This document shows positions 11,931-32,025 of a DNA stretch of 64,000 nt, piece by piece. The notes under the pieces are model-generated. The model saw only the letters and a list, made by a program, of their open reading frames with translations, had not been told where the DNA came from and ran no database searches. The stretch covers positions 3,929,216 to 3,993,215 of the forward strand of contig NC_054752.1 of assembly GCF_018143015.1 (NCBI RefSeq), in the 5' to 3' direction. The stretch comes from Lytechinus variegatus (lineage: Eukaryota; Echinodermata; Echinoidea; Temnopleuroida; Toxopneustidae). Position 1 is the first letter of the stretch, and each line of letters begins with the position of its first letter. A program made the translations under genes and the position numbers.

Positions 11931-12061
11931 GATCAGAAATCAAACTCTATAAAATGATACACCCAATTTATCATGGTGCATAGAGCTGAATTTAATTCTA
12001 TAAGCGTCTATGAACACAGACTAATCAATATTTCTGATACGCAACAGTGACTTCACAGAAT

Positions 12062-12226
12062 GGCGTCACCGATTTAGTGAAAGCGGTCTCAAGAATACAC
12101 GAAGGTAATAGAGAACATTATGTAATACCCTATACACAGCCCGCACGGAGACGGAGAAGTACATGTAGGCTGTATTCGTCCAGCTTCCTTGACTTATAAG
12201 AGGCATATGTGTACTCATTATACCTG
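12062..12226 (+). promoter_or_regulatory. Putative promoter and noncoding first exon of MS4A-like gene A
   Basis: This block aligns with 26885-27056 in front of gene B. Both start with GGCGTCACC, followed about 10 bp later by GAAAGC and then AGAAT, and both end at a splice donor (TACCTG|GTAAGTGACC here, TATCTG|GTAAGTGACT in gene B). The GGCGTCACC-to-donor distance is 164 bp here and 171 bp there. An AT-rich segment (about 12116) could serve as a TATA element. The transcript start is unknown; the exon probably begins near 12150. It would splice to the acceptor before 13425. Confidence 0.55.
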
Positions 12227-12744
12227 GTAAGTGACCTTATTATTGATTTGAATAACATGTAATGAACTTACTCTATGTTATCATGATGGAATGGCATATC
12301 TTTAAAAAAATGTACTAGAAAGGATATAAACGATAATAGCTTCTTCTTCCAGTCTGGTACAGTCCGCCACTGGCGTATTATCAAAGAGCCTAGAGAAGCT
12401 ACAAGTAAAACTTCTGATTTGAAGCCGGATTAAATATGCTGCAAAGCACAACAATGTATTTTGTGCATCGTCACCGCTTTCTAGCTATTTTGCTTACGAA
12501 AAACTCAAATTAGCGGGTCTCGAAAATCATGAAAATAGGCGTTGTAAATGATCGCTCTGTGTCAGGGGTACTTATAAGTTTGAAAGATGGATTATCTTTC
12601 TTGAATTCCATACTACGGAGTATATTTTTATTTTGGACGGAGCCTTAATTGCAATCGAAAATTATGATAGTACATTCCAAATTTAAACTTGTACCATCCA
12701 AATTTAAGAGACGCCTTAGCAAGAGCCTTGCGTGCACATTTGAC

Positions 12745-13340
12745 TCTACGGTGTGAGTAAAAAAAAATATTGATACCTTATGGATCCCAAATTTCATTGA
12801 AAAAAACGTCAAGAACACATAATAATGTATGGCCGGAAAGAGTATCTTGTCCCAAATAATGTGTTCATGCCTAGATACGTATTCTTTGCACTGATGTAAC
12901 TTGTGATTTGCGCAAAAGACGTGAAGGAAGGCAAGACTGCAATTAATGATTCCAGATGCCAATGATGCCATAATCCATTATGCCGATTAAGGGAAGCATT
13001 AAAACTCATTTCTATAAACACCTTTTTCAATAATTGATCATAGGATTATTTAGTATCAATTCTCAAGTTAGATTCATTGGAAAGGAGTTTAATTGCAAAT
13101 ATGTTTACATGTAGGATTGTGACATCAATGGCATCTGGATTTATTCATGCAGTCATGCATGCCTTACTTTGGCGCAAATCGAACTTTACATCATGCACAG
13201 TAAACATAAAAAAAATAAAAATACATCCTATTTATTCAAGCGTTATTACATACCACATAAATATGGTATCAATTTTTGGGAAGAAGAAACCCCTTCAAGC
13301 CACATATATATAATCATGTCTTCATTACATAATTGTTCCT
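12745..13340. mobile_element. Long palindromic MITE upstream of gene A
   Basis: Two arms of over 200 bp in inverted orientation (about 12745-12965 and 13125-13340) share TGGCATCTGGATT and ACCACATAAATATGG-like words and frame a short unique centre. A second copy of the whole element lies at 48485-49095. It fills most of the intron between the proposed noncoding exon and the first coding exon of gene A. Confidence 0.7.
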
Positions 13341-13390
13341 TAAATTGAGTATTTGTTAGGTGTCATTTTTTTATTAATCGCCTGGTATAA

Positions 13391-22269
<8,879 letters not shown>

Positions 22270-22296
22270 ACACCGTTAATATGACGCCAGAGGTTT

Positions 22297-22455
22297 GTTT
22301 CATAAAGCTGTCTGTAAGTTAAGAGCGACTTTAAGAACGACTGGTGATCCTTTCTTGTGGTAAATGGTATATCCATTGGCGACGGTTTAGCGCGTAAGAA
22401 AGGATCACCAGTCGTTCGTAAAGTCGCTCTTAACTTACGAACAGCTTTTTGAAAC
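22297..22455. mobile_element. Hairpin MITE in the presumed 3' UTR of gene A
   Basis: Two 60-bp arms (22297-22356 and 22396-22455) are nearly identical inverted copies (ends GTTTCATAAAGCTGTCTG and GTTTCAAAAAGCTGTTCG) around a 39-bp loop. It begins 27 bp after the gene A stop codon and so should lie in its transcript. A degenerate relative is at about 53645-53763. Confidence 0.85.
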
Positions 22456-23039
22456 GGCCCCCAGATAAAATAAGTAATCAACAGCTTCATTCATACTATT
22501 GAAAAAAAAGCCATGTTGGTGTGCTTTGTTGGGCGGTTGACACCGGACACTTTAAGAGTCAGATAGTCAGGATAAACGAACTTCGATTAAACAGACCAAA
22601 ATTATATATCTTTTATCCATGTAAATATGTATTATATCAATATCACTTATATAATCCAAAAGCTTCGCATGTTTGTGCCTTTATTAATGGAAATAATTCA
22701 ATGTACATGTTTTGTTAAATTCTGAGCTCCGTAGTTTAAGAAATCGTTGCATTATTTGAACAGTCCTCTTTCTTCCATATTACCTTGGCATTCTAAAAGT
22801 GTTTGAAGCACAACTTAGAAAAACAAATGATAACAAAACGTAGGAGGCTTGCCTTTAACAATGCTTGAGCCTTTATTATAGTTCATTGTTCATGTTTTGT
22901 TAAATTCTGAGCTCCGTAGTTTAAGAAATTGTTGCATTAATTGAACAATCCTCTTTCTTCCATATGAGCTTGGCATTCTAAAAACGTTTGAAGCACAAGA
23001 AAAAAAAATAAGTATAACAAAACAAGCACCATACCTCTA

Positions 23040-23275
23040 CACAGCAAAAAACGTGGTGTTAACCGGTGTACATAGAAGACCACACCAGCTATTTTACTCC
23101 GGTGTTAAATTGACAGTGTTAGTTTAACACCTATATCTGCTAAACACCTTTGGTTGTGGTTTTTTGCACTCTGTGGTGTTATGTTCAATCTCTGGGTTGT
23201 AATTTTAACACCTCATTATGTGGTCCTCAATAGACACCAACTGGTGTCAGTTTTAATACCACAGTTTTTACAGTG
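23040..23275. mobile_element. GGTGTTA-family MITE, copy 3 (reverse orientation)
   Basis: Starts CACAGCAAAAAACGTGGTGT after TA and ends CCACAGTTTTTACAGTG. Length 236 bp, opposite in orientation to the copies at 1332 and 27853. The right-hand TA has changed to CA. Confidence 0.85.
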
Positions 23276-24432
23276 CAATTAATCATAGATGGTGACCGAG
23301 ATTAATGGGTTTCTTATATAAATATTTATTCCGAAATTGATTTCCATAAAAAGTAAATAAAAAGCACAGACATGAATCTCAATTTGGAGATAGTTTTGTC
23401 AGATGTATACTTCAATTAATTTATTGATTTAGTTTTAATGAGTCTCTTTTCAGTTGTGTCATATAAAATACTTGTTTAAATTGAGGACACTTTTTACGGG
23501 TCTTGACAATTATTTGCTTTCACTGTTTACACAATTTTAATAAGATATCGAAATAGGAGCAACGCTGTAGAATGAGTTTGGTAAATGAGGAAATTGTGTC
23601 TTTGTTTTATGTGAAAATATATAGTTACTTGTTCTTGAAAGGTCTAAGTTTAATATTTCAGAAATTTGAGGCTGTTTGACTCCTATTTTCCGTTTTCTCT
23701 GATTTACGCCTTGTAAATACTGCACTTATATCTATATATGGTTGTCTTATGTATGATTCACATTAATATGAAATGAAATCTCAGATCATAATAAATTTTA
23801 ACTTTTGTCGAATGGCCAGGGGTGGAATATTCGTTTTCCTTGTGTTATAAGATGACTGACTTAAAGCCTGTGTATAGCTTTGGTAAAGGGTTATTAATGT
23901 GATTGATAATCGAATATCATCTAATATGACAGTCTTACTGAAGCGTAGAGACCGTTAGATATTTTTCCAACTGCACTTCTCTGAGAAAATTTCAAATATT
24001 TAAATCTTGGATATATAGCGCCCTCTCTCGGCGATGCTTGTTTTAAATTTAAAAAATTGGCATTCAAGCACTTATTTTATAAATTTAGTGATTAGATATT
24101 CAAAAGTTACAGACAAAGAACATATCTTGAAAGTTTCAGCCCATTCCATGATTTTGAATAGGATTTAATTGAAAGACAAAAACACACAGATATTTTAATT
24201 TGATCGGGTGACCCGATCAAGTTAAATTTCCATGTAAAATCGCAAAATTTATCCTGTAAAACACATTTTCATTTCATATCCTCCACATCATAACTGTTAT
24301 AGGGCATATCCATTCATATTAGCTAGCAATGAATTGAAATAGTGATAGGTGCATTTTGGTGGATTTACCAATACTATACACAAGTTTTAAGACTGTATAA
24401 ACATTTGTATTTCTTTACCCATCTTTACCCCG

Positions 24433-24735
24433 TCTTTCTTTCTTTCTTTCTTTCTTTCTTCTTTCCTTTCCTTCCCTTTCCTTTTCTTTCCTTTCCTTTC
24501 TCCTTTCCATTCCCTTTCCTTCCCTCCCTTTCCTTTCCTTTTCCTTTTTCCCTTTTCATTTTCCTTTCCTTTCCTTCCCTTTCCTTTTCTTTCCTTTCCT
24601 TTTCTTTCCTTTCCTTTCCTTTCCATTCCCTTTCCTTCCCTCCCTTTCCTTTCCTTTTCCCTTTTCCCTTTTCATTTTCCTTTCCTTTCCTTTCCTTTCC
24701 TCTCCTTTCCTTTCCTTTCCTTTCCTCTCCTTTCT
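24433..24735. repeat. Polypyrimidine tract (CTTT/CCTTT) with 120-bp higher-order copies
   Basis: About 300 bp of almost pure C/T on the plus strand, starting as (CTTT)n and continuing as TTTCC variants. A segment containing CCATTCCC, CCCTCCC and TTTTCATTTT occurs twice about 120 bp apart (about 24505 and 24622). Open frames across it are composition artefacts. Confidence 0.9.
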
Positions 24736-26036
24736 ATAGGATAGCCCTCTCAGTGGAAAAATATTGATTTGATTGGGGACCACGTATTGGCTAACGAACA
24801 AAATACAATCATAAAGTATATAAAATACATAATAAACAAGAATTTCAGATTATGCAACATTTCGTTGCAAAAAATTGAGCAAAAGTTATGCCAAATATAA
24901 TTATTTAAGAGTGCATGCACTAAGGATGAATTCAGAAAGCAAAACGCTGAAAAGGCTGTCATGAAATCGGATAAAGACAAAATTGTGTTATTTTAAAAGT
25001 GTTCGTCACGTCGAAAATTTCACAGAACAGTATATGCAGGCCCTAAGCCAGGTGTTTTTTTTTCAATTACTCTTAAGAGTTTGGCAATATACTGTCCACA
25101 CAACAATTGGTTTAAAATTTGTTATACAAATCTGGGTAGTTTGTAATCAATACTGTGTAATTTTCTCCCAAAGCACACGTTATTGGTTTAAAACCACACA
25201 GACATGACAGAGGTTAATAAAGTTTGAACCAATATTGTTGAGTGGAGGGTATGTGGCCTAACATTTTTAAGAGACGGTGTGAGGGGTTCGATACTTTCTC
25301 CGTTTCATCCCCTATATTTTTCTAGCTTTTGATTTATAAAGTGTTTTTCTTGATTCTTTCAGTGACATTTACAAACAGCAGTAAAAGACAAACACCCCGA
25401 ACACCCCCCCCCCCCCCGTCGCTACAGAATTGATAAGTATTGCAAAGGCCGACAGTGAGAGCCCCCCTCATTGTGTATTCTTGAAACATCTCCCCAAAAT
25501 AGTCATGAATGGCTGCGTCTAGATATGTTTTGATAGGAGAAGACGATCCTATGATTATGACGTCATATCATTCCTAGTTTGACTGTTTGAACGAGTTACC
25601 GACGTCAGACCCCTCATTTGCATACTCTTCTCGTTATTTTTTGTAATCTATTCTCTGTTGTTTTTTTACCCCTTCTCTGTGTTCACTCTCGGAAAACAGT
25701 AAATAAAGGGGGGGGGGGTGGCACAGCCCCGGCCCTCCCTGATGATCAGATGCTCGAGACTTCAAGGAATTAATTTCGGTAGAAACCATTAATACTACAC
25801 TTGGGTGGAGAGTGGCTAAATGTAGATATATGTGGAAAACATGAATACCCTGCACGGCACCGCATCCCTGCAATTATGCCGATTAGTAGCGTTCATAAAA
25901 GCATCCGATAGGCTATTTTGCTTTAACTACGAATCGTGATAATTCGTTCATGACCGTGATAGATATATTGGAAACAGAAACCTATTATAAAAAAATTAAT
26001 CAGCAGAAATAGCTGGGGCAAAAAAGTACTCATATA

Positions 26037-26234
26037 CACAGCAAAAAAATTATACAACGCTGTTTACTTTATGAACCTTACATTAATTGTTTAAAACAGC
26101 TTAAACAAGTATTTAAATCTTAAGCAACGAAGTTTAATTTTCAATATCTAATCTTCAATAAATTAATCATGATTGTTTAAACGGTTTAATAAATACTTTA
26201 AGGTTCGATATAGTAAACAACGTTTTTACGGTGT
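26037..26234. mobile_element. TA-flanked AT-rich MITE
   Basis: The left end after TA reads CACAGCAAAAAAATTATACA and the right end AACAACGTTTTTACGGTG; inner inverted words GTTTACTTTATGAACCTTA and TAAGGTTCGATATAGTAAAC support an inverted-repeat element of about 200 bp. The outermost bases resemble the GGTGTTA family ends although the interiors differ. Confidence 0.7.
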
Positions 26235-26884
26235 TTATTCTAGTAATCTGTGTCATAAACGTCCAATTATGGAAATGTTGGGACGTTTCTCCATGCATAT
26301 TCCAACATGGCGAATATGGGGGAATTGATAGTGAGGTTTTTTTTTATATTTTTTTACAAAATCAAGACGATTGAAGCCAGAGTCTAAAAATAAACATGAC
26401 GAGGATTGGCAGGAGTTATGGTTGCAGTTCTCTGAAGGGCGCCGTTCATGCCACTCGAGTGAGTGAATGATGTGTAGGTCCTATTTATTTACCGTCACTC
26501 AATCAGGGGAGTGCTCAGTTTTACCCAATCAGAGGGAGTCGTTCTGGAGACACCCCCCCCCCCCCCAGTTGGAGAAGAAGAAGGAGGAGGAGAAGAATAA
26601 TAATAAGAAGAATTAACTGAGAGAAAAAAAAACGCCCCCCAATTAGAGCCTTAAAGCTATTTGTACACAACTGCGAAAGCATAACTTTTCCTCCCCCCCC
26701 CCTTAAAAAAATCTTAGTCATAAAATTTGGCAGTTCATGCCCAATTAAGCGCCCCCATCTGTACGCCAGATTTTTTTTTATTTTGTTGTCCGTGACGTCA
26801 AAAATTTGAATACATTATCAGAGTTTGCGCCTCAAAACTAATCAATACAGCCCTCGACGCACCAGCGGATACGGATAGAAAATA

Positions 26885-27056
26885 GGCGTCACCTTTAAAG
26901 CGAAAGCATCTCCAGAATGAACGCGTAGCAAACCTATATATTACCCAAAGAGCTTGTGCGCATAGGCATAATACAGAGGTTGGAGTATATCAGCTCGTTT
27001 GCTTTCCAAATTCAAATTGTAAATAAAAGGAGGATATATTGTTGAATTCATATCTG
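26885..27056 (+). promoter_or_regulatory. Putative promoter and noncoding first exon of MS4A-like gene B
   Basis: Matches 12062-12226 of gene A: GGCGTCACC at 26885, then GAAAGC and AGAAT, an AT-rich CTATATATTA at about 26934 placed like the gene A candidate, and the donor TATCTG|GTAAGTGACT at 27057. The shared order and spacing in front of both paralogues is the evidence. The exon start is inferred at about 26965. It would splice over a 13.7 kb intron to the acceptor before 40718. Confidence 0.55.
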
Positions 27057-27852
27057 GTAAGTGACTTTATATCCGTTTGGATAATATGAACTATAACAAC
27101 TTACTGTATAAAACTTGAATGAAGTCAACTATAATTATTTTGGCTTGTTTCTTGCCACGGGTTGAGCTATGTTATATCAGATGCATTTTCTTGATTTGAG
27201 TGTTATAATATAGGGGTGTTCATGGCGAATCCATATGCTAATTTGTAGTCTTTCATTACTCGTGACAAACTGAACATGTTTGTATTCGAGTATAAATTAT
27301 GTTGCCGTGCGTATTATTCTAAAGAGTAAATACACTTTTGAAAAGTGTTTTTTTTCACTATAGCTTTACTCTTCGCTTGGTCGTTATTTCAATTCAAGGA
27401 TCGCTCAATTCGGAGTGAATTTATAGAATGAACACACAAACATTTTTGTCATCAAATGTATTTTGAATGCGATGAAATTTACTCAACAGCTCGTTAAAGT
27501 CACTCTTGATCGAGTGAAATTTATTCACTCCCTCCGAGGAGTGAATCGTTCACTCGATTGTCTTTTCAGAGAAGGCCCATATAATTTTGGGTGTGGTTGA
27601 TATGAGAGCATCTATCTCCTTGATACGAGTACGTTTAGAAATGCATTCGCTCTCGTTTTGAATAATCCAAAACACTGTTAATCTTCAAAGCTATCCGGAA
27701 TCCCATCTTTAGTCTCCATCCCATTGAGAACTTGAAGCATGATTTTCCGAAGTTTAATACAATATTAAAAAAATGATGGTTCACTTTTAGAAATAATGAT
27801 AATAATTGCAGTATATGACTGTTATGGTACAGTTATAGTATTACATTTCATA

Positions 27853-28092
27853 CACTGTAAAAACTGCGGTGTTAAAAGCTGACACCAATTGGTGTTAATA
27901 GGGGACCACACCCTGAGGTGTTAAAATTACACCCTAAAGATTGAACATAACACCAAAGAGTGTAAATTTAATAACCAAAGGTGTTATAATAACACCTATA
28001 GGTGTAAAACTAACACCACCAATTTAACACCGGTGTAAAATAACTGGTGTGGTCCTCTATGTACACCGGTTAACACCACAGTTTTTGCTGTG
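27853..28092. mobile_element. GGTGTTA-family MITE, copy 4
   Basis: A 240-bp copy flanked by TA on both sides (27851-27852 and 28093-28094), with ends CACTGTAAAAACTGCGGTG and CACCACAGTTTTTGCTGTG. Full length and among the best preserved in the window. Confidence 0.9.
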
Positions 28093-29392
28093 TATGCTTT
28101 GCAGTGAATTTGTTGTCAGATATACTTTCAATGACACACTCGCCTTTCTGATTTAATTTATAGATCCCCTTTCCCACTCAACTCTATTTAACTGTAATTC
28201 TAATTATGCCTTGTAGATTTGGAAATACCCCTTGCTTGAATATAATTTGTTTCTCATGTTTTCACATGCTCCTCCTTGCTTCCATTTCATTCAAAATCTA
28301 TGTACATGTATTAAAAAAAAATCATGTTTGTAATCATGTTTGTATTCGATCGGCCGGTGATGGGAGAACCTTGAATAGGAACTTGCGCCCTTTAATTATG
28401 GCCATCCCTGACCACCGGTAGATGGGTCTTTCAAATTTCTTGTATTGCTTTTGCTCAAATAAAATAAATATATTAAAAGCTATAGTCCACTTAAGAAGTT
28501 AATAAATGAATAGAAACATACCAAATATTCATACTGCATATTTCATAACATCGGATGAAAAGTAAGCAGTTATATTTCGAAATGTTCCTTTATAAAAAAT
28601 ACCATGTTTTTTTAAAACAATTACGTGCCACAAATGAGCGAGTTCATATCGTCATACAATCGCTATCTATAGATTGTATTTTATCATATATGAGATATAA
28701 AATGCTTACATTTTGCATTCTTCATGATAAGAAACACTTATTTGGTTTATATTTCGTTCCGTTGGTTTATCGAGTATCCATTTTTTGCATCAGCACAAAG
28801 TGAAAGGTATTTCCATTTTTAAAACCAACTTTAATATTTCCAATTAGCGCAAGGCATGATGATAAAAATTGATGAAAATTTGCAATTGCTGATTATAAAA
28901 TTTTATTTTCTTTTCACTTGGGTTCATTTTGATAGGTAGGAAGCATTTTCCTGATATTTTTTTGAATTCGCATTTCCTGCTTGGGGATTTGAATTAATAC
29001 AATAAGTTAAACGTAGTAGTATATATACACTAATAAGTCACCCTCTTTCGAGCCTCTTTCCCAAAAGGGGATATCACACAAAAGGGCCCGGTTGCACTTT
29101 GCACAATATGAAATACACAACTACATTCCTTGACCTCGTGTTATTCTTCTCGTGCAACCGCATGAAAACAAATAATATTTTTCGCTGCTTCTTGCTTTGT
29201 GAATTTCGTTCGAAGTATGCTACGAATGATCTATCTTGCATTGTGGTAAAAACACCCCCAAGTTTGAATACGGTGTAAAAGATACTTATGGACAATTTTA
29301 TCAGCGACAGATCGGTTGCCATCAAAATAACGATATAGGTAAAGGGAGGGATTGCCATGTCATATATAAGCCATACCGAGGTTTTAACTGAC

Positions 29393-29577
29393 TGATAAGA
29401 TAGCACGAATGCCTGTGAGCAAGCAACCAGGGGACCGACGGCTTAAGGTTCTCTCCGAGGGACCTGGTAATGAGGATAAATGCCTTACCAAAGGGCACTA
29501 GCGCACCACCTGGGAATCGAACCCGGGTCACCGGAATCCGAAACCCCCGCTCTACCGACTGAGCTATCGCGCCTCCG
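29393..29577 (-). mobile_element. tRNA-derived SINE
   Basis: The minus strand gives a good tRNA-like head: A box TAGCTCAGTCGGTAGAGCG and B box GGTTCGATTCC. A non-tRNA body follows (GGTAAGGCATTTATCCTC, then CCGTCGGTCCCCTGGTTGC) to about 29393. The attached body shows this is a SINE, not a tRNA gene. Confidence 0.85.
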
Positions 29578-29634
29578 GGCCATGATATCGTAATTGCTTT
29601 TCAAACACTGATCTGTAATCAAATATTTATCATC

Positions 29635-30622
29635 TTTAAAGGGGAATCCAGCCTTGGCCATAAAATGTTGTGTTGGGAAGGAGAAAAATAAGTTAAAGGT
29701 ATTGTTTAACTTTGTGAGCAGCCGATTTAAAAAATTCTCAAACCAAGATGAAACATGTGTACAAGTGCATGTATTAGAACTAATAAACCCTGAAAACAAC
29801 CATTATTGAGAATGAAAAGCTAAAACTACAAGGCAAACCCCGATTTTGTAAATAGGCGTCTTATAGACACCTAAATAGTACACATAAGTGTATGGGATGA
29901 AATGAAGATGGTGTTTCCGGTCACTTTATATTTCAATTTTTGAAGCACTAAATAATTATTTTCGAACGCAATTTTTTCTGGGCTTCATTTTTGTAACGTA
30001 TCATAGACACAGGTGACAAGTGTGACCTTCTAGCTCATATTTTTTAAAAGTCAAACCAATGTTAACCAATCACTTTAAACAGAATGGTGAAAGTTTGAAA
30101 GAAATCGGTCAAGCAATAAGAAAGCCTTTTAGCTGCTTTAAAATTGCGATCACTAATAGTATGTAGATTTCAAATTGGCAACTGGGTAAGTAAATTATAA
30201 CAAGGGGCAAGGACAACTTTCCCATAGGCCATGTACTTTATTATCAGGGATTTGTGGTTTTCTCCTAAATACCCGTTCCCCTGGGGCAGTAATCTAAATA
30301 TAACCCAGGTAGTATATTGTTTAATGTCCTCATGAAAGAAAAATATAATTTGAAATAAAACTTTTGGGAAAAATGAAATTTTAGCCATAATATGTATTGG
30401 AGTACATGGAAGAGTAGTCCTTGCCTTACATCACTATGACATCCCATATGCGGCTAATTTGAAGTCTCTATGAGTATAGTGATTACCAATATTTACAACT
30501 TTAAAAAATTCATAACTTTCTTGTTGTTTGTCCAATACTGTTCAAACTTTCACCTATCAACTTGTCTGATTTTTCTTTTTCTCATAAAAACAAGTTTTTA
30601 TTTGGGTTGGATTCCCCTTTAA
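29635..30622. mobile_element. Long palindromic MITE with AAAGGGGAATCC ends
   Basis: Outer ends TTTAAAGGGGAATCCAGCC (left) and GGTTGGATTCCCCTTTAA (right) are inverted copies about 1 kb apart. Words such as GTGATTACCAATATTTACAA and AAGTTTGAAAGAAATCGG recur in related form in the AAAGGGGAATGAAACC element at 46275-46855. Non-coding. Confidence 0.6.
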
Positions 30623-30661
30623 TTATATATATATTTATATTTAACTGTATAATAATATATA

Positions 30662-30702
30662 TAATACACACACGCACACACCTACACACACACACACCCA
30701 CG

Positions 30703-30768
<66 letters not shown>

Positions 30769-30788
30769 TATATGTGTGTGTGTGTGTA
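30662..30788. repeat. CA/TA/TG compound microsatellite
   Basis: (CA)n with a few interruptions runs into (TA)n, a short ACACATATATAT block and then (TG)n. The left CA and right TG parts are complementary, so the whole region can fold back on itself. Confidence 0.95.
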
Positions 30789-30907
30789 AAGCTATACATG
30801 TACAACAGCTTTTGGCAACTCTTTTTTTATTTAAATATTGTAAAGAAATCACTATGGATGAAGAGAACAAATATAGGCGTAGCTTAAATCAAGGTTCCCC
30901 AGAGCTA

Positions 30908-31092
30908 TCTACCCTTTGGAAAAATTGGTGATGCCGAAAATCAATGGGATCGATATCAATCAGATCGGGCTCGCACTAGCCATTTACTCTGTGGTCTAGT
31001 GGTTAAGGCACCGGCGTTCAAAGCTGGGGGCCCGGGTTCGATTCTCGGCAGAGACATTTTTCGGCATCACCAAAGTTTCCAAAGGGTAGATA
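30908..31092 (+). mobile_element. tRNA-like SINE head framed by inverted repeats
   Basis: A tRNA-like head (A box TGGTCTAGTGGTTAAGGC, B box GGTTCGATTCTC, about 30990-31056) is bracketed by arms of about 35 bp. The left arm (about 30908-30942) contains CTACCCTTTGGAAAAATTGG and GATGCCGAAAAT; the right arm (about 31057-31092) is its near complement (TTTTTCGGCATCACC, then TTTCCAAAGGGTAGATA). Confidence 0.7.
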
Positions 31093-31130
31093 GTGTGTGT
31101 GTGTGAGGGTGTGTTTGTGTGCGTGTGTGT

Positions 31131-31260
31131 GTGTGTGGTCCAGTGGTTTGAGCATTGGACTCATAATCGCAAGGTTGTGAGTTCTGCCATTGCCTCCACT
31201 TACACGTAGATAAAAAGGCTGAAGAGTTATATCTGCTGTCTATTATGTCAGTCACTATGG
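31131..31260 (+). mobile_element. Second tRNA-like SINE remnant
   Basis: GTGGTCCAGTGGTTTGAGCA (A-box-like) is followed by ATTGGACTCATAATCGCAAG and a weak B-box-like GTTGTGAGTTCTGCC, then a non-tRNA body. It follows a GTGTGTG stretch directly after the previous SINE. Decayed. Confidence 0.55.
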
Positions 31261-31536
31261 CTAATTAACCTAGACGTAGAATGTTTCCAAGATAATAATT
31301 GCGTTTACCAGCAAAAAATGCTGTGCTGCCAAGTTCCTACGGGAGTTATCACAAGCAGAATATATATATATATAAACATACCAGGCGCGTATCCAGCATC
31401 CAAGTGTGCACGAATTTCTCCTTAGAAAATGCAAAAGCGAACCTTTATGACCGCTGATTTTTTTCGTGTCTCGACCCCCGGCTCGACCCCCAGGGCAGGG
31501 GGGGGGAATGCTGCGTACGTCCATGCACTCATGGTC

Positions 31537-31778
31537 CACTGTAAAAACTGTGGTGTTAAAACTGACACCAATTGCTGTTAATAGAGGACCACACCCTGAG
31601 GTGTTGAAATTACACCCTAAAGATTGAACATAACACCAAAGAGTGTAAATATAACAACCAAATGTGTTGTAATAACCCCTATAGATGTGAAAACTAACAC
31701 CACCAATTTAACACCGGTGTAAAGTAACTGGTGTGGTCCTCTATGTACACCAGTTAAAACCACAGTTTTTTTTATGTG
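31537..31778. mobile_element. GGTGTTA-family MITE, copy 5
   Basis: The left end CACTGTAAAAACTGTGGTGT is intact; the right end is altered to CCACAGTTTTTTTTATGTG. It is in the same orientation as the copies at 1332 and 27853. The flanking TA is kept only on the right, one base away. Confidence 0.85.
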
Positions 31779-32025
31779 TTATTACAACTTTTTGAATGAC
31801 AAACAAAAGAGGAACTACATCATTGAAATCAACTAGGCACAAAAAGAGTCTGCGGAGCTCCTCTAATCTACTTTCCAAAGACGAAACGAACGAATGATTA
31901 TTCCAAATAGCACAGACCAGTAGCTCTATGAAGATGCACCCAAGCTATTTCGAGCTATTGCGTAATATCTGTATCATTTATCGTTTCCAGTCGATAAGAA
32001 ATGTATCAGAAACCGTGTACAACTC

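Larger units (their letters stand above)
8797..12061. other. Intergenic region with retrotransposon debris
   Basis: Between the ankyrin gene and MS4A-like gene A no exon was recognised. The region holds a retrotransposon C-terminal fragment (8945-9290), an ATT-rich microsatellite, a SINE or LINE tail (about 10080-10280), a partial hairpin MITE (10293-10390), a purine-rich GAGA stretch (11280-11370) and GTGTGAA repeats (11700-11930). The remainder is AT-rich with no visible feature. Confidence 0.6.
22270..26884. other. Gene A 3' UTR and intergenic region to gene B
   Basis: After the gene A stop the first 20 bases resemble the start of the gene B 3' UTR (CGTTAATATGACG versus CGTCAATATGACG). 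Then come the hairpin MITE, a 120-bp-scale duplicated AT-rich segment (TTTTGTTAAATTCTGAGCTC at about 22709 and again at about 22895), a GGTGTTA MITE (23040), a pyrimidine tract (24433-24735), several G/C runs and a TA-flanked MITE (26037). No exon was recognised. AATAAA at about 23355 is one possible polyadenylation signal. Confidence 0.55.

Noticed and set aside
12645-13030. Minus-strand open frames of 73-108 codons
   Set aside because: They fall on an arm of the long palindromic MITE and have no homologue in the second copy's frame.
24342-24801. Open frames rich in Phe/Ser/Pro or Lys/Gly/Glu over the pyrimidine tract
   Set aside because: Low-complexity CCTTT repeat translated on both strands; no start context, splice partner or conserved motif.
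29499-29577. A tRNA gene on the minus strand
   Set aside because: Both promoter boxes are good but a SINE body follows directly and the ends do not pair as a proper acceptor stem, so it was called a SINE.
30990-31056. A plus-strand tRNA gene with TGGTCTAGTGGTTAAGGC
   Set aside because: The tRNA-like part is enclosed by inverted arms and lacks a clean acceptor stem, fitting a mobile element.
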